Of a stretch of DNA of 64,000 bases, positions 33,220-41,888 are shown piece by piece; position 1 is the stretch's first letter, and each line of letters opens with the position of its first letter. The translations under genes and the position numbers were made by a program. The notes beneath the pieces were generated by a model. It was given only the letters and a program-made list of their open reading frames with translations, was not told the DNA's origin and did not search any database. Source of the stretch: Balneola sp. (GTDB lineage: Bacteria > Bacteroidota > Rhodothermia > Balneolales > Balneolaceae); assembly GCA_003712055.1 (NCBI GenBank), contig RHLJ01000003.1, positions 434,001-498,000 of the forward strand. The letters run 5' to 3'.

Positions 33220-34007
33220 TGAGCCAGGTAATTACCCTCACTACTGATTTTGGACTACAAGACCATTATGTAAGCGCCATGAAGGCGGTCATTTTAGGAA
33301 TTGCTCCGGATGTTCGCCTAATCGATGTTTCTCATAACATTCCTCCGCAAGATATTATGGCTGGAGCGTGGGTTACTCGCAATGCTGCTTTTCTTTTCCC
33401 TCCAGGAACTGTACACCTTGTTGTTGTGGATCCCGGAGTTGGAACCGAGCGACATCCTATCGTTTTAAAGATAGAAGATCAGTACTTCGTCGGCCCTGAT
33501 AACGGCATCTTCTCCCTTCTTTACGATGAATTCAAATTCAAAGCTTATAAGCTCAATAAGCAAAAGTACTGGCGTAAAGAGCGCTCAAGAACTTTCCATG
33601 GAAGAGATATATTCGCTCCTATCGCAGCACATATAAGCAATGGAGTTTCTTTAAAAGACCTAGGAGATCCTATTAAAGACCTTGTAACCTACCACTGGGC
33701 TGTTCCACTAGGTGACAAAGATGGATTGCAAGGCTGGGTAATCCATATTGACCGCTTTGGTAACTTAATTACCAATATTTCTGAGCAATTACTTGAAGAT
33801 ATGGTAGGAAGAAGAAAAGTGAAGATTTATGTAGGGAATACAATCATCGATCACCTGGTAAATACTTTTGGTGATGTGGAGCCTGGCGAACCTGTGGCCT
33901 TTATAGGAAGTTCCGGGATGTTAGAGGTGGGTATCAATAAAGGAAATGCTTCGGAGATGTTAAGTGTTCATAAGGGTGCACAGATTTCTTTAGTGCTACA
34001 AAAGTAG
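33219..34007 (+). CDS. SAM hydroxide adenosyltransferase (DUF62 family)
   Basis: 262 aa. Family motifs are TTDFGLQDHYVSAMKAVI (7-24), IDVSHNIPPQDI (37-48), VVVDPGVGTERHPI (69-82), DNGIFSLL and, in the C-terminal domain, IDRFGNLITNI and FIGSSGMLEVGINKGNA. DUF62 enzymes split S-adenosylmethionine into adenosine and methionine using hydroxide. They are related to fluorinase and chlorinase. Translationally coupled to dnaN. Confidence 0.92.
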   Translation: MSQVITLTTDFGLQDHYVSAMKAVILGIAPDVRLIDVSHNIPPQDIMAGAWVTRNAAFLFPPGTVHLVVVDPGVGTERHPIVLKIEDQYFVGPDNGIFSLLYDEFKFKAYKLNKQKYWRKERSRTFHGRDIFAPIAAHISNGVSLKDLGDPIKDLVTYHWAVPLGDKDGLQGWVIHIDRFGNLITNISEQLLEDMVGRRKVKIYVGNTIIDHLVNTFGDVEPGEPVAFIGSSGMLEVGINKGNASEMLSVHKGAQISLVLQK

Positions 34008-34061
34008 TGAAACACCATAGAATTCGTGGCGTAAGTAGCTGTCAATTTTAAAAAGAAGGAT

Positions 34062-34871
34062 ATGAATTTAGAACTAAGATCACCGGTTGATGAGAGAGCG
34101 ACCATTCATGTACCTGAGGACATTTCCGAATTAGCGATGCCATTTAATGGAACCATTTGTTCTCAAGAGGGAGATGAATATCAGGTAAAGAACAATATCA
34201 TAGATATTATGGGCAAGGGACCAGGCTTTACTACCATTGCTCAAACCACCAATCATTTTAAAGTAACTGCTTCGCTCTACGAAGATATTTGGCGAAAGCG
34301 ATCTCTATCCCTTCTTTCAGGTGAGGACTTCCCCATTGAAAAAGAACACGAATTATTAATAGACTGGACTTCGCCAAGGGCAAATGGATTATATCTTGAT
34401 CTTGGATGTTCCACAGCTCTATACGCCCGAGCACTAAAAGCAGCTCAAAAAGAAGCCCACATTGTAGCGCTAGATTTCTCTTCTCAAATGCTAGAAGAGG
34501 CACGTTTAAAAGCTGAAGCAGATGAAACCGATATGTTTTTGGTTCGGGCTAATGGAAAAGAACTCCCTTTTTTCAGCAAGGCCTTTGATGGAATTGTTAT
34601 GGGCGGCACATTAAATGAGTTGGATGAACCCCTTAAAGTACTTTATGAAGCCCGACGAGTTATTAAGGCTGATGGCGTTTTCTTCATGATGCATTTGATC
34701 AAAAGCGATGCCTGGTATGGGAGACTGCTTCAGGAATCTATTGGTTTGGGAGGCATTAAATTCTGGACCGTCAAAGAAAGCAACGAATTGTTTAAACAAG
34801 CCGGCTTTAAAGTTTCTGACCAAATTAACCGTGGAATTGTTTGTTTTTCAAAACTCACTCCAAATAATTAG
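34062..34871 (+). CDS. Class I SAM-dependent methyltransferase
   Basis: 269 aa. The N-terminal 60 residues look like a Trm112-type or substrate domain (CSQEGDEYQVKNNIIDIM) though only one Cys remains. The methyltransferase core begins near residue 105 with LYLDLGCSTALYARALK, then VALDFSSQMLEEARLKA, LVRANGKELPFFSKAFDGIVMGGTLNEL, and RRVIKADGVFFMM. It resembles MenG/UbiE-like enzymes acting on small molecules. The ribosome-binding site AAGAAGGA precedes the ATG. The substrate is unknown. Confidence 0.85.
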   Translation: MNLELRSPVDERATIHVPEDISELAMPFNGTICSQEGDEYQVKNNIIDIMGKGPGFTTIAQTTNHFKVTASLYEDIWRKRSLSLLSGEDFPIEKEHELLIDWTSPRANGLYLDLGCSTALYARALKAAQKEAHIVALDFSSQMLEEARLKAEADETDMFLVRANGKELPFFSKAFDGIVMGGTLNELDEPLKVLYEARRVIKADGVFFMMHLIKSDAWYGRLLQESIGLGGIKFWTVKESNELFKQAGFKVSDQINRGIVCFSKLTPNN

Positions 34872-34923
34872 GGTTATTTCTTCTCTATAATTCGCATTAT
34901 CTTTTTGGACTTTTCTCCACCAG

Positions 34924-37900
34924 ATGCGAATTCTAGTATTAGTTATAGGGACATTGCTAATTAGCTGCTCGAACTCAAGTAACGTGCCTGTTTCGAGTGA
35001 AGATGAAGCAATAGGTGAACTTAGCCCTCTAATGCTCCTACCCTCGGCTCCACAATCAGCAAATCTGGCCGCTGCTCAAGCTATACACAATGATGAAATC
35101 TGGAGTGATGGAATTGCTGGGCTGGATTTATCGGGTGATGGACAAGTACTTGGATATTGGGATGAAAACCAACCCAGATTGACTCATCAGGAATATAGCG
35201 GAAGAGTTACCTTTGAAGATTCAGAATCCGGAACAAATAATGCTCATGCCACCCAAATGGTTGGCACAATGGTAGCCTCGGGGATCGAAAGTGATGCACG
35301 AGGAATGGCTGGTTCTGCTACTGTTGAGGCCTGGAACTGGAATAGTGATATTTCAGAGATGGCAACCGAAGCAGCAAGTGGATTGCTAACCTCGGCTCAT
35401 CCCTATAGTGAAACTGCGGGCTGGACAACAAACTCTAGTCTTTGTGGGTCTGATCCTGAATGGATGTGGTTTACTATTGAATCAGCTGACTCTGTAAAAG
35501 CATACCAATTTGGGTACTATGATTCACAAGCCGAACAATGGGATAGTGTCGCATATCTTTATCCCAATTACCTGATCATAAAAGCTGCTGGTAATGAACG
35601 GGGAGATGGCCCTGATTCACAGCCATTGAAGCACTGGAAATATGATTCCGATTTTAATTGCGTGCAGGATTCGACTTCAGTAAGAGAGTTAGATGGGGGC
35701 TCAACTGGCTTTGAATCTGTTAATGCTGCTTCACTTGCAAAAAATGTCCTTGTTGTAGGGGCTGTTGAAAGCTCCTCGAATAGTTTTGATGATTTAAGTT
35801 CTGTGAGTCCAATATCAGGGTCTGGATTTGGACCAACTGATGACGGCAGAATAAAGCCTGATATTGTTGCCCCAACTGGCGTTTACACATCCACCTCTTC
35901 AGCTGACGATGCTTATTCAACGGGTTCAGGAACTTCGGCTGCTACAGCCGTTGTAGCAGGGTCTGTCGCTTTGATCAGGCAGCATTATCAAGATCTCAAT
36001 TCAGATACCTTAACTTCAGCATCCTTAAGAGCATTACTTGCGCATACGGCAGATGATGTTGAGAATACTGGCCCGGACTTTAAAACCGGCTGGGGTCTTA
36101 TGAATACTGAGCGTGCTGTTCGCTTCCTGTCTTCAAATAGTGAAAACCCATCGGGCACAATATTAAAAGATACCTTATTAACTGATGGAAATACGATTCA
36201 ATTATCCATCACTCATTCGTCTGATCGACCATTAATCGTAACCGTAGCCTGGACCGATCCCCAGGGAATATCTCCTAGTTCATTAGATGACCCAACTGAT
36301 ATTTTATTGGTGAATGATATCGACCTTTCTGTTACCGACCCGGACCTGAGTAGCCACCAACCCTGGACCCTGGATCAATCAAATCCAGATAATTTGGCTA
36401 CAACCGGAGATAATGATGTTGATAATATAGAGCAGGTTTATATCGAAAATCCTTCTTCAGGAACTTACACGGTATCTATAAGCCATGAAGGAAGTCTTAA
36501 TTCTGGAAGTCAACAAATATCCATTTTGGTTAGTGATGCTGAACCTGAAATTTCCATTGAAACGATCGCCTCTGGTAACTGGTCAAATAGTTCTACCTGG
36601 GAAAATGGAGTAGTTCCTTCAACAAGTTTACAAAGAGCTGTACTGAATCACGCCATTACACTAGACCAAACAGCTGGCACCCGAGGTATAACTTTTGACG
36701 GCTCATCGGCTGAGCTAATCCTTAATGAAAATGATCTGAGTTTATATGGAGGAGTGTATTATGAGTCAGGAGGCGCCGGCTTTTCTGGTGATACTTCTTC
36801 AACACTTTCTATTCTGAACTGGGACGCGGACTCAGATTCATTAGCTTTTAAAGCAAGTAGTGAACAGTTAGGTGAATTGACTATTAACTCAGATGGTGAC
36901 TCTGTAAATATGGGTTCTGACCTAAATATTTACTCGCGCCTTTACCTTGCTAATGGCTCACTTTCAACGGATAACTATTCCGTTACCTTATTGAGCGATT
37001 CTTTAAAAACAGCTTTACTGGAGAAAGAAAACGGAAGTATCAAGGGTTCTCTGAATTATACCCGAACCTTTCATAGCACCAATTCCGGGTGGCGATTAAT
37101 CTCTTCTCCTTTTGGAAGTTCTATGTTTAGTGTTCTTCAAGATAGTTTTCACACACAGGGTGGCGCATGGGCAGAAATAAGCGTTTCACAAAACCAATCA
37201 AACCTGTTTTTATTCGATAGCCAGGATCAGTCATTTTCCGGATATATAGGAAATGACAGCACCTTTACTTCCGGTGAAGGGTACCCTTTCTATATGTATA
37301 GTTCGGAATTCGGAGGAGGAGATATTCTACCACAGGGATTGAAATTCAACGGAACTGAGCCAGACTCTGTAATACTAGACCTCACACGCGGTTCTCATGA
37401 CTCTCTAAGTTATAATCTTGTCGGTAACCCTTTTGCAGGGAGTTTAGACTGGCATAACATTGTTTCCAATTCGACAAATATCAGTACCAGTTATGCTACA
37501 TGGGACCCCGAGACTCAGGCTTATATGTATTATAGCTCTTCATCTCAGGTTGGTGATGCCGGCAGATACATAGCTCCTATGCAGGGATTTTTTGTGCAAG
37601 CTACTGATACCAGTCCGGTACTACGATTTAGGCAATCACAAAAGTCATCTAGTCAACCAACTTATTTTGGGAAACAGATTTCAGCTCCAATTCCCCAATA
37701 CATCCGTTTTGAACTAAAGGATGACACGAAAACGGTTTTGGACAACCAAGCTCACCTAATCTTCAATGAAGTGGCTGGTTCAGGAATTGATAATTGGGAT
37801 ATGCTCCGCTTAAAATCTTTAAATGGAGCTTCGAGCGAACTTTCTTTTGAAAGTGAAAATGGGATCAATGTTTTCGAAGGCAGATCTTCATTAGCTGAGG

Positions 37901-38406
37901 TTGATGAAATACCCATTAATCTATCTGTTTCTGAAAAAGGGCTCTATACGATTAACTGGGCACTTAGTAAATCGATCCCCGAAAACTGGCAGTTTACACT
38001 ACATGATGATTCTCATGATGTGGAGCTGGATATGAGAGCATTTTCTGAATATTCCTTTACTCTGTCAACATTGACCAGCGGAAGATTCAGAATTTCTATA
38101 AACCGCACCGATGAGCCTAATACTGAGAATACCGATTCTCCATATACCTATTCTGTTGCTCAAAACTTTCCAAATCCCTTTAACCCAACTACTACCATTC
38201 AATTTAGTTTAGCTGAGTCGGTACCTGTACGTATTGAGGTATTCAATGCACTTGGTCAACGAGTAGCCCTAATAGTAGATGAGCAACTTACGGCTGGGTA
38301 CCATCAGATTCCGTTTAACGCTTCATCTCTTTCAAGTGGGGTGTATTATTATCGTATAGAAGCTGGAAGTTTTGTCGAAACCAGATCGATGGTATTGATT
38401 AAATAA
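34924..38406 (+). CDS. S8 subtilisin-family protease with C-terminal T9SS-type sorting domain
   Basis: 1160 aa. The lipoprotein-like signal MRILVLVIGTLLISC has Cys15 as a possible acylation site. The triad is Asp80 (LGYWDEN), His108 (NNAHATQM) and Ser338 (GTSAATAVVAG); the oxyanion Asn224 lies in AAGNERG. The usual Pro after GTSxA is Ala here. A jelly-roll P-like region spans about 400-540. Near 545 a segment ASGNWSNSSTWENGVVPS starts a G8-like beta helix domain. The end, NFPNPFNPTTTIQFSL ... ALGQRVALIV ... GVYYYRIEAG, is a T9SS type A-like sorting signal, so the enzyme is exported to the cell surface or medium. Confidence 0.9.
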   Translation: MRILVLVIGTLLISCSNSSNVPVSSEDEAIGELSPLMLLPSAPQSANLAAAQAIHNDEIWSDGIAGLDLSGDGQVLGYWDENQPRLTHQEYSGRVTFEDSESGTNNAHATQMVGTMVASGIESDARGMAGSATVEAWNWNSDISEMATEAASGLLTSAHPYSETAGWTTNSSLCGSDPEWMWFTIESADSVKAYQFGYYDSQAEQWDSVAYLYPNYLIIKAAGNERGDGPDSQPLKHWKYDSDFNCVQDSTSVRELDGGSTGFESVNAASLAKNVLVVGAVESSSNSFDDLSSVSPISGSGFGPTDDGRIKPDIVAPTGVYTSTSSADDAYSTGSGTSAATAVVAGSVALIRQHYQDLNSDTLTSASLRALLAHTADDVENTGPDFKTGWGLMNTERAVRFLSSNSENPSGTILKDTLLTDGNTIQLSITHSSDRPLIVTVAWTDPQGISPSSLDDPTDILLVNDIDLSVTDPDLSSHQPWTLDQSNPDNLATTGDNDVDNIEQVYIENPSSGTYTVSISHEGSLNSGSQQISILVSDAEPEISIETIASGNWSNSSTWENGVVPSTSLQRAVLNHAITLDQTAGTRGITFDGSSAELILNENDLSLYGGVYYESGGAGFSGDTSSTLSILNWDADSDSLAFKASSEQLGELTINSDGDSVNMGSDLNIYSRLYLANGSLSTDNYSVTLLSDSLKTALLEKENGSIKGSLNYTRTFHSTNSGWRLISSPFGSSMFSVLQDSFHTQGGAWAEISVSQNQSNLFLFDSQDQSFSGYIGNDSTFTSGEGYPFYMYSSEFGGGDILPQGLKFNGTEPDSVILDLTRGSHDSLSYNLVGNPFAGSLDWHNIVSNSTNISTSYATWDPETQAYMYYSSSSQVGDAGRYIAPMQGFFVQATDTSPVLRFRQSQKSSSQPTYFGKQISAPIPQYIRFELKDDTKTVLDNQAHLIFNEVAGSGIDNWDMLRLKSLNGASSELSFESENGINVFEGRSSLAEVDEIPINLSVSEKGLYTINWALSKSIPENWQFTLHDDSHDVELDMRAFSEYSFTLSTLTSGRFRISINRTDEPNTENTDSPYTYSVAQNFPNPFNPTTTIQFSLAESVPVRIEVFNALGQRVALIVDEQLTAGYHQIPFNASSLSSGVYYYRIEAGSFVETRSMVLIK

Positions 38407-38410
38407 GAGG

Positions 38411-38809
38411 TCAATCTGGTAATCTAAACACTATTGGTAGGGAGTATTGAACACAAACCAGTTCTCCGTTATTCATTCCTGGACTAAATTTTGCCAGTTT
38501 TACTACCCTCAAAGCTTCTTCATCTGCTCCACCTCCTATTCCTCTAATCACTCGCGGTTCTGTTACTTCTCCTTCTTTATTTACAACAAATTGAACGGTC
38601 ACTCTACCTTCAATTCCTGCTCTTCTTGCCAAGGGTGGATAGTTAATTTGACTTGTTAATGATGCAATGCCTCCTATCAGAACTGGCATCTGTTCAGCAA
38701 CCGTGAGAAAACCAGGACAACCTTCGGAAAGATCTTGTTCATTCTCAAGCCCTAAATCACAAGAAGTGAAAATTAAAAATAAGATCAATATGTGCCTGGT
38801 TCTTTTCAA
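38411..38809 (-). CDS. TonB C-terminal-domain lipoprotein
   Basis: 132 aa. The lipoprotein signal LILFLIFTSC places the acylated Cys at residue 17. The rest is one TonB-type domain: INYPPLARRAGIEGRVTVQFVVNKEGEVTEPRVI, then ADEEALRVVKLAKFSPG. There is no membrane-spanning N-terminus, so this is not a conventional energy transducer; such domains in lipoproteins may bind receptors or peptidoglycan-linked partners. The start is TTG at 38809, immediately after the argS stop, with AGAGGA as ribosome-binding site. No in-frame ATG precedes the lipobox. Confidence 0.8.
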   Translation of the reverse strand: MKRTRHILILFLIFTSCDLGLENEQDLSEGCPGFLTVAEQMPVLIGGIASLTSQINYPPLARRAGIEGRVTVQFVVNKEGEVTEPRVIRGIGGGADEEALRVVKLAKFSPGMNNGELVCVQYSLPIVFRLPD

Positions 38810-40438
38810 TCACATCCTCTCCGGAGCTGTAATCCCTAAAATAGTTAGTCCATTTTTGAGGACTTGAGCAGTAACACTAGCTAACGCTATTCTTGCTTGC
38901 GCTAATTCTTTTTCTACCCCAATAATTCTACAGTCATGGTAGAAGGTGGTGAATGCTGAAGCAACATCGTTCAGAAAATTAATAACACGATGAGGCTCTT
39001 TTGCATCGGCTGCACTCTTTATTGCTTCGGGGAACTTGAATACGGTTTTAAGAAGTGAAATTTCTGCTTCGTGAGTTAGTAGCTTCAGGTTAGCATCCCC
39101 TGAAAAAGAATACTCTTCTTTGGCTTTCCTAAGAATACTACAAATACGAGCATGGGCATATTGGAGGTAGAATACCGGGTTTTTTTCTCCCGCTTCTTTA
39201 GCCTGGGCAATATCAAATTCTAAATGAGTGTTTGGAGAACGCATCAGGAAAAAGAAGCGGGTAACATCAGAACCTACTTCTTCCATCAATTCATCAAGGG
39301 TTACAAAATTGGCCTTTCTTGTACTCATTTTAAAAGGCTGTCCATCTTTCACAATCGTTACAAACTGGTATACAACTACATCAATCTTCGAAGAGTCATA
39401 ACCGAGTGCTGTTAACCCGGAAAGTACATCAGGGTAAGTAGCAATATGATCTGCGCCGAAAATATCTATACATACATCATAGCCACGATCTAGTTTGTTG
39501 GCATGATATGCTATATCTGGTAACCTGTAGGTCGGTTCTCCTGTGCTTTTTATTAAAACGGTGTCTTTCTCCTTCCCAAACTCGGTAGTTTTAAACCAGG
39601 TCGCACCTTCGGCATCATAAGCGAGTCCTTTCTCCCTTAATTTTGAAACTACCGATTCAATATCTCCACTTTCGTATAAACTATGCTCATTGAAATAAGA
39701 GTCCATATGGATATTCATTCTCTTGAGCGTGCCACTTATATCCGCAAAAATTTCTTCCTCAGCTCTTTCTTTAAAAGGAATCCAATCATCAGCGGTAGAT
39801 AAAACATCACCCTTCTCTTTAATAAGTTCTTTTGCAATATCGACGATGTACTCCCCTTCATAACCTCCTTCAGGAAATTCTGCTTCCCTTCCTAATTCTT
39901 GAAGATATCTAGCCTTAACACTTTGCCCTAATACGCGCATTTGTCGACCAGCATCATTGAAATAATATTCGCGATCTACTTCTGCTCCGGTCCATTCCAT
40001 TAACCGGGCAATAGTATCACCAAGAACCGCATTTCTTCCATGACCAACGGTAAGAGGTCCGGTTGGATTAGCGCTCACAAATTCGATCTGTACTTTTTTC
40101 CCTTCATTTGAATTGGTTTTCCCGAAGTCAGCTCCCTGCTCGATAATTGATTTTAATTGATCGTACAGGTAATTATTGGCATATCTAAAATTGATAAAAC
40201 CGGGGCCAGCAATTTCAATAGAGGATATTTTTCCTACATCATAAGTTATTCCCTCTACCAACTGCTGTGCTATTGCTCTCGGATTATTTCGGAGCGGTTT
40301 GGCTAGCATCATCGCAATATTCGTTGATGCATCTCCATGGCTGGCAACCTTAGGAGCTTCGAGATGGATTTCAGGAATTTCTTCTAATTCAAACTGAGCA
40401 AGTGAATCTTTAACTAGCTGCTCGAGATATTCTTTCAT
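38810..40438 (-). CDS. argS: Arginyl-tRNA synthetase
   Basis: 542 aa. The class I signature HIGH appears as VGHGRN within ANPTGPLTVGHGRNAV (about residues 118-132). KMSKS appears as KMSTR in FKMSTRKANFVTL. The N-terminal Arg-S domain and the C-terminal anticodon-binding DALR domain are both present (residues 425-542). It charges tRNA-Arg. The downstream TonB-domain lipoprotein follows with no gap. Upstream is an inverted-repeat element separating argS from radC. Confidence 0.96.
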   Translation of the reverse strand: MKEYLEQLVKDSLAQFELEEIPEIHLEAPKVASHGDASTNIAMMLAKPLRNNPRAIAQQLVEGITYDVGKISSIEIAGPGFINFRYANNYLYDQLKSIIEQGADFGKTNSNEGKKVQIEFVSANPTGPLTVGHGRNAVLGDTIARLMEWTGAEVDREYYFNDAGRQMRVLGQSVKARYLQELGREAEFPEGGYEGEYIVDIAKELIKEKGDVLSTADDWIPFKERAEEEIFADISGTLKRMNIHMDSYFNEHSLYESGDIESVVSKLREKGLAYDAEGATWFKTTEFGKEKDTVLIKSTGEPTYRLPDIAYHANKLDRGYDVCIDIFGADHIATYPDVLSGLTALGYDSSKIDVVVYQFVTIVKDGQPFKMSTRKANFVTLDELMEEVGSDVTRFFFLMRSPNTHLEFDIAQAKEAGEKNPVFYLQYAHARICSILRKAKEEYSFSGDANLKLLTHEAEISLLKTVFKFPEAIKSAADAKEPHRVINFLNDVASAFTTFYHDCRIIGVEKELAQARIALASVTAQVLKNGLTILGITAPERM

Positions 40439-40480
40439 TCTTTATTCGCTTTCGGATTGGGCGTAAAGATACGCTTGTAT

Positions 40481-40892
40481 CAATTAAGAATTGTACAATT
40501 ATTCAATTATGAATTCTTATATGATGTAATTTTGATTTTACCCAGTATTGCCAAAATCTCTTCTATGTCTTTCAACATCGATTCTGCAATTCTAAGTTCT
40601 AGGCATTGCGTATCTCGCAGCAACCTTAACCAATATTTTGTTTCTCTGGCTTCTTTATATGCAATGCTGAGTTTATGAATAAAATCTTTCTTTGATTGTG
40701 CCCCAACTGCCTCTTCAGAGTTAGCACCAATTGAGGTACCACTCCTGAGCACTTGCTTAGCTATCTCAAAATTTCTCCTCGTTTTACAAAGATGGTTATA
40801 TAAGCCTACTGTTCGAACCGCAAAATCATAGGTCTTGATAAGAATAATATTCTCCTTCATTGCTAATTGAATAATTGTGCAATTCTTAATTG
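40481..40892. mobile_element. Inverted-repeat-bounded four-helix-bundle element between radC and argS
   Basis: The left arm 40481-40508 (CAATTAAGAATTGTACAATT then ATTCAATT) is repeated in inverted form at 40865-40892 with one mismatch in 28 bases. The arms enclose a single small gene almost exactly: its stop TAA (40507-40509) lies at the inner edge of the left arm, and its start codon (40858-40860) abuts the right arm. The radC stop codon lies in the right arm. No target duplication is evident. The arrangement recalls 23S rRNA intervening sequences, whose ends pair to form a stem around a related gene, but this copy is intergenic. Confidence 0.75.
40507..40860 (-). CDS. Four-helix-bundle protein (23S rRNA IVS-protein family)
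   Basis: 117 aa from the ATG at 40860. The longer frame up to 40953 would run through radC and is rejected. The core RRNFEIAKQVLRSGTSIGANSEEAVGAQSKKDFIHKLSIAYKEARETKYWLRLLRD is the classic family sequence (pattern LRSGTSIGANxxEA, then ARETxYWLRLL). These small helical proteins associate as pentamers in known structures and share a fold with the Avd accessory protein of diversity-generating retroelements. Function is unknown. It is enclosed by 28-bp inverted repeats and shares only weak similarity with the copy at 22510. Confidence 0.9.
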   Translation of the reverse strand: MKENIILIKTYDFAVRTVGLYNHLCKTRRNFEIAKQVLRSGTSIGANSEEAVGAQSKKDFIHKLSIAYKEARETKYWLRLLRDTQCLELRIAESMLKDIEEILAILGKIKITSYKNS

Positions 40893-41608
40893 AAATGCCC
40901 CAGGGTACGTAATGAGACGTATTTATAACCAGCAATAATAATATGATCATCAACAGGAATTCCCAGTAACTTCCCTGACTCTATGATCCTCTTTGTAAGA
41001 TTAATATCAGCTTGTGAAGCCCTGTCATGACCGGAAGGATGGTTATGAACAAGAATAATGGAACTTGCTTGATTTATGATTGCCTGCCTCATGATTTCGG
41101 AAGGTTCTACAATGGTTGCATTGCTTCCCCCAGAGCTGATTTTCTGAAAACCGGTAATCACTTTTCGGTTATTTAGGAAAGCCACCATAAATACTTCCTT
41201 GGCCAAGTGGCGAATTTTAGGTCCAAAGAATGCGGCTACATCTTCTGGAGTTTGCACCTGAATTTCTTCTCCCAAATCAGCTACCTGGATTCTTCGAGCC
41301 AGCTCAAATGCGGCTTCAAGTGTTATCGCCTTTACCCGGGCAATACCTGGAATCACTCGCAATTCTTTCCACTCTCTTTTTACCAGATTGTGCAACCCTC
41401 CGAAGTGATCGAGCAAGGCGCGAGCTGTTTCGATGACATTTAGTTTCTTTGTTCCCGTTCTTAATAGAATGGCTAACAATTCTGCATCAGAAAGGGATAT
41501 GGTTCCGCTTTGCATCAGCTTTTCTCGAGGCTGTTCATCCGGCCTCATTTCTTTAACTGTTCGATTTAAAAAATCTTCTGGGGTGAAAGTTTCTATTGTA
41601 AAATTCAT
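40886..41608 (-). CDS. radC: RadC family JAB1/MPN-type protein
   Basis: 240 aa, normal length. The N-terminal helix-hairpin-helix region (about residues 25-100) has LSDAELLAILLRTGTK and RVIPGIARVKA. The JAB domain carries the metal-binding motif HNHPSGHDRASQADI (about 193-207), preceded by Glu in the strand EVFMVAFLNN. The protein is named for a repair phenotype later shown to be misassigned; its real role is unclear. The last residues TLGHFN and the stop TAA are encoded inside the right arm of the neighbouring inverted repeat. Confidence 0.95.
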   Translation of the reverse strand: MNFTIETFTPEDFLNRTVKEMRPDEQPREKLMQSGTISLSDAELLAILLRTGTKKLNVIETARALLDHFGGLHNLVKREWKELRVIPGIARVKAITLEAAFELARRIQVADLGEEIQVQTPEDVAAFFGPKIRHLAKEVFMVAFLNNRKVITGFQKISSGGSNATIVEPSEIMRQAIINQASSIILVHNHPSGHDRASQADINLTKRIIESGKLLGIPVDDHIIIAGYKYVSLRTLGHFN

Positions 41609-41609
41609 A

Positions 41610-41637
41610 GTCTCAAGTGTTTTTTTACTTGTGAGAC
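41610..41637 (-). terminator. Possible hairpin terminator after the HTH gene
   Basis: GTCTCAAGT pairs with ACTTGTGAGAC across an eight-base T-rich loop, with a two-base bulge. It lies between the HTH stop and the radC start. No clear U-tract follows on the minus strand, so termination is uncertain. Confidence 0.35.
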
Positions 41638-41678
41638 CTAATTAAATCGAAACCCTTACAAAAAAAATTTATTTGCCC

Positions 41679-41885
41679 TTAATCCTTATTGAATTCAAGA
41701 ATATCTCCGGGCTGGCAATCTAACACATCGCAAATTGCTTCCAGCGTTGAAAAACGAATCGCTTTAGCCTTCCCGGTTTTAAGGATAGAGAGATTGCTCA
41801 TGGTCAGTCCAACTTTCTCGGATAACTCGGTTAGACTCATTTTTCGCTTGGCTAACATTACATCAAGATTTACTACAATAGCCAT
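41679..41885 (-). CDS. Small XRE/Cro-type helix-turn-helix regulator (YozG-like)
   Basis: 68 aa, essentially one HTH domain: LDVMLAKRKMSLTELSEKVGLTMSNLSILKTGKAKAIRFSTLEAICDVLDCQPGDILEF. This is the YozG-type single-domain regulator. It follows the DUF2975 membrane protein gene by 3 bp, a well-known conserved pair, so it probably autoregulates that pair. A hairpin (41610-41637) lies downstream of its stop. Confidence 0.9.
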   Translation of the reverse strand: MAIVVNLDVMLAKRKMSLTELSEKVGLTMSNLSILKTGKAKAIRFSTLEAICDVLDCQPGDILEFNKD

Positions 41886-41888
41886 TAA

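Noticed and set aside
40507-40860. Avd accessory gene of a diversity-generating retroelement
   Set aside because: The fold is related, but no reverse transcriptase, template repeat or variable repeat was seen in the window.
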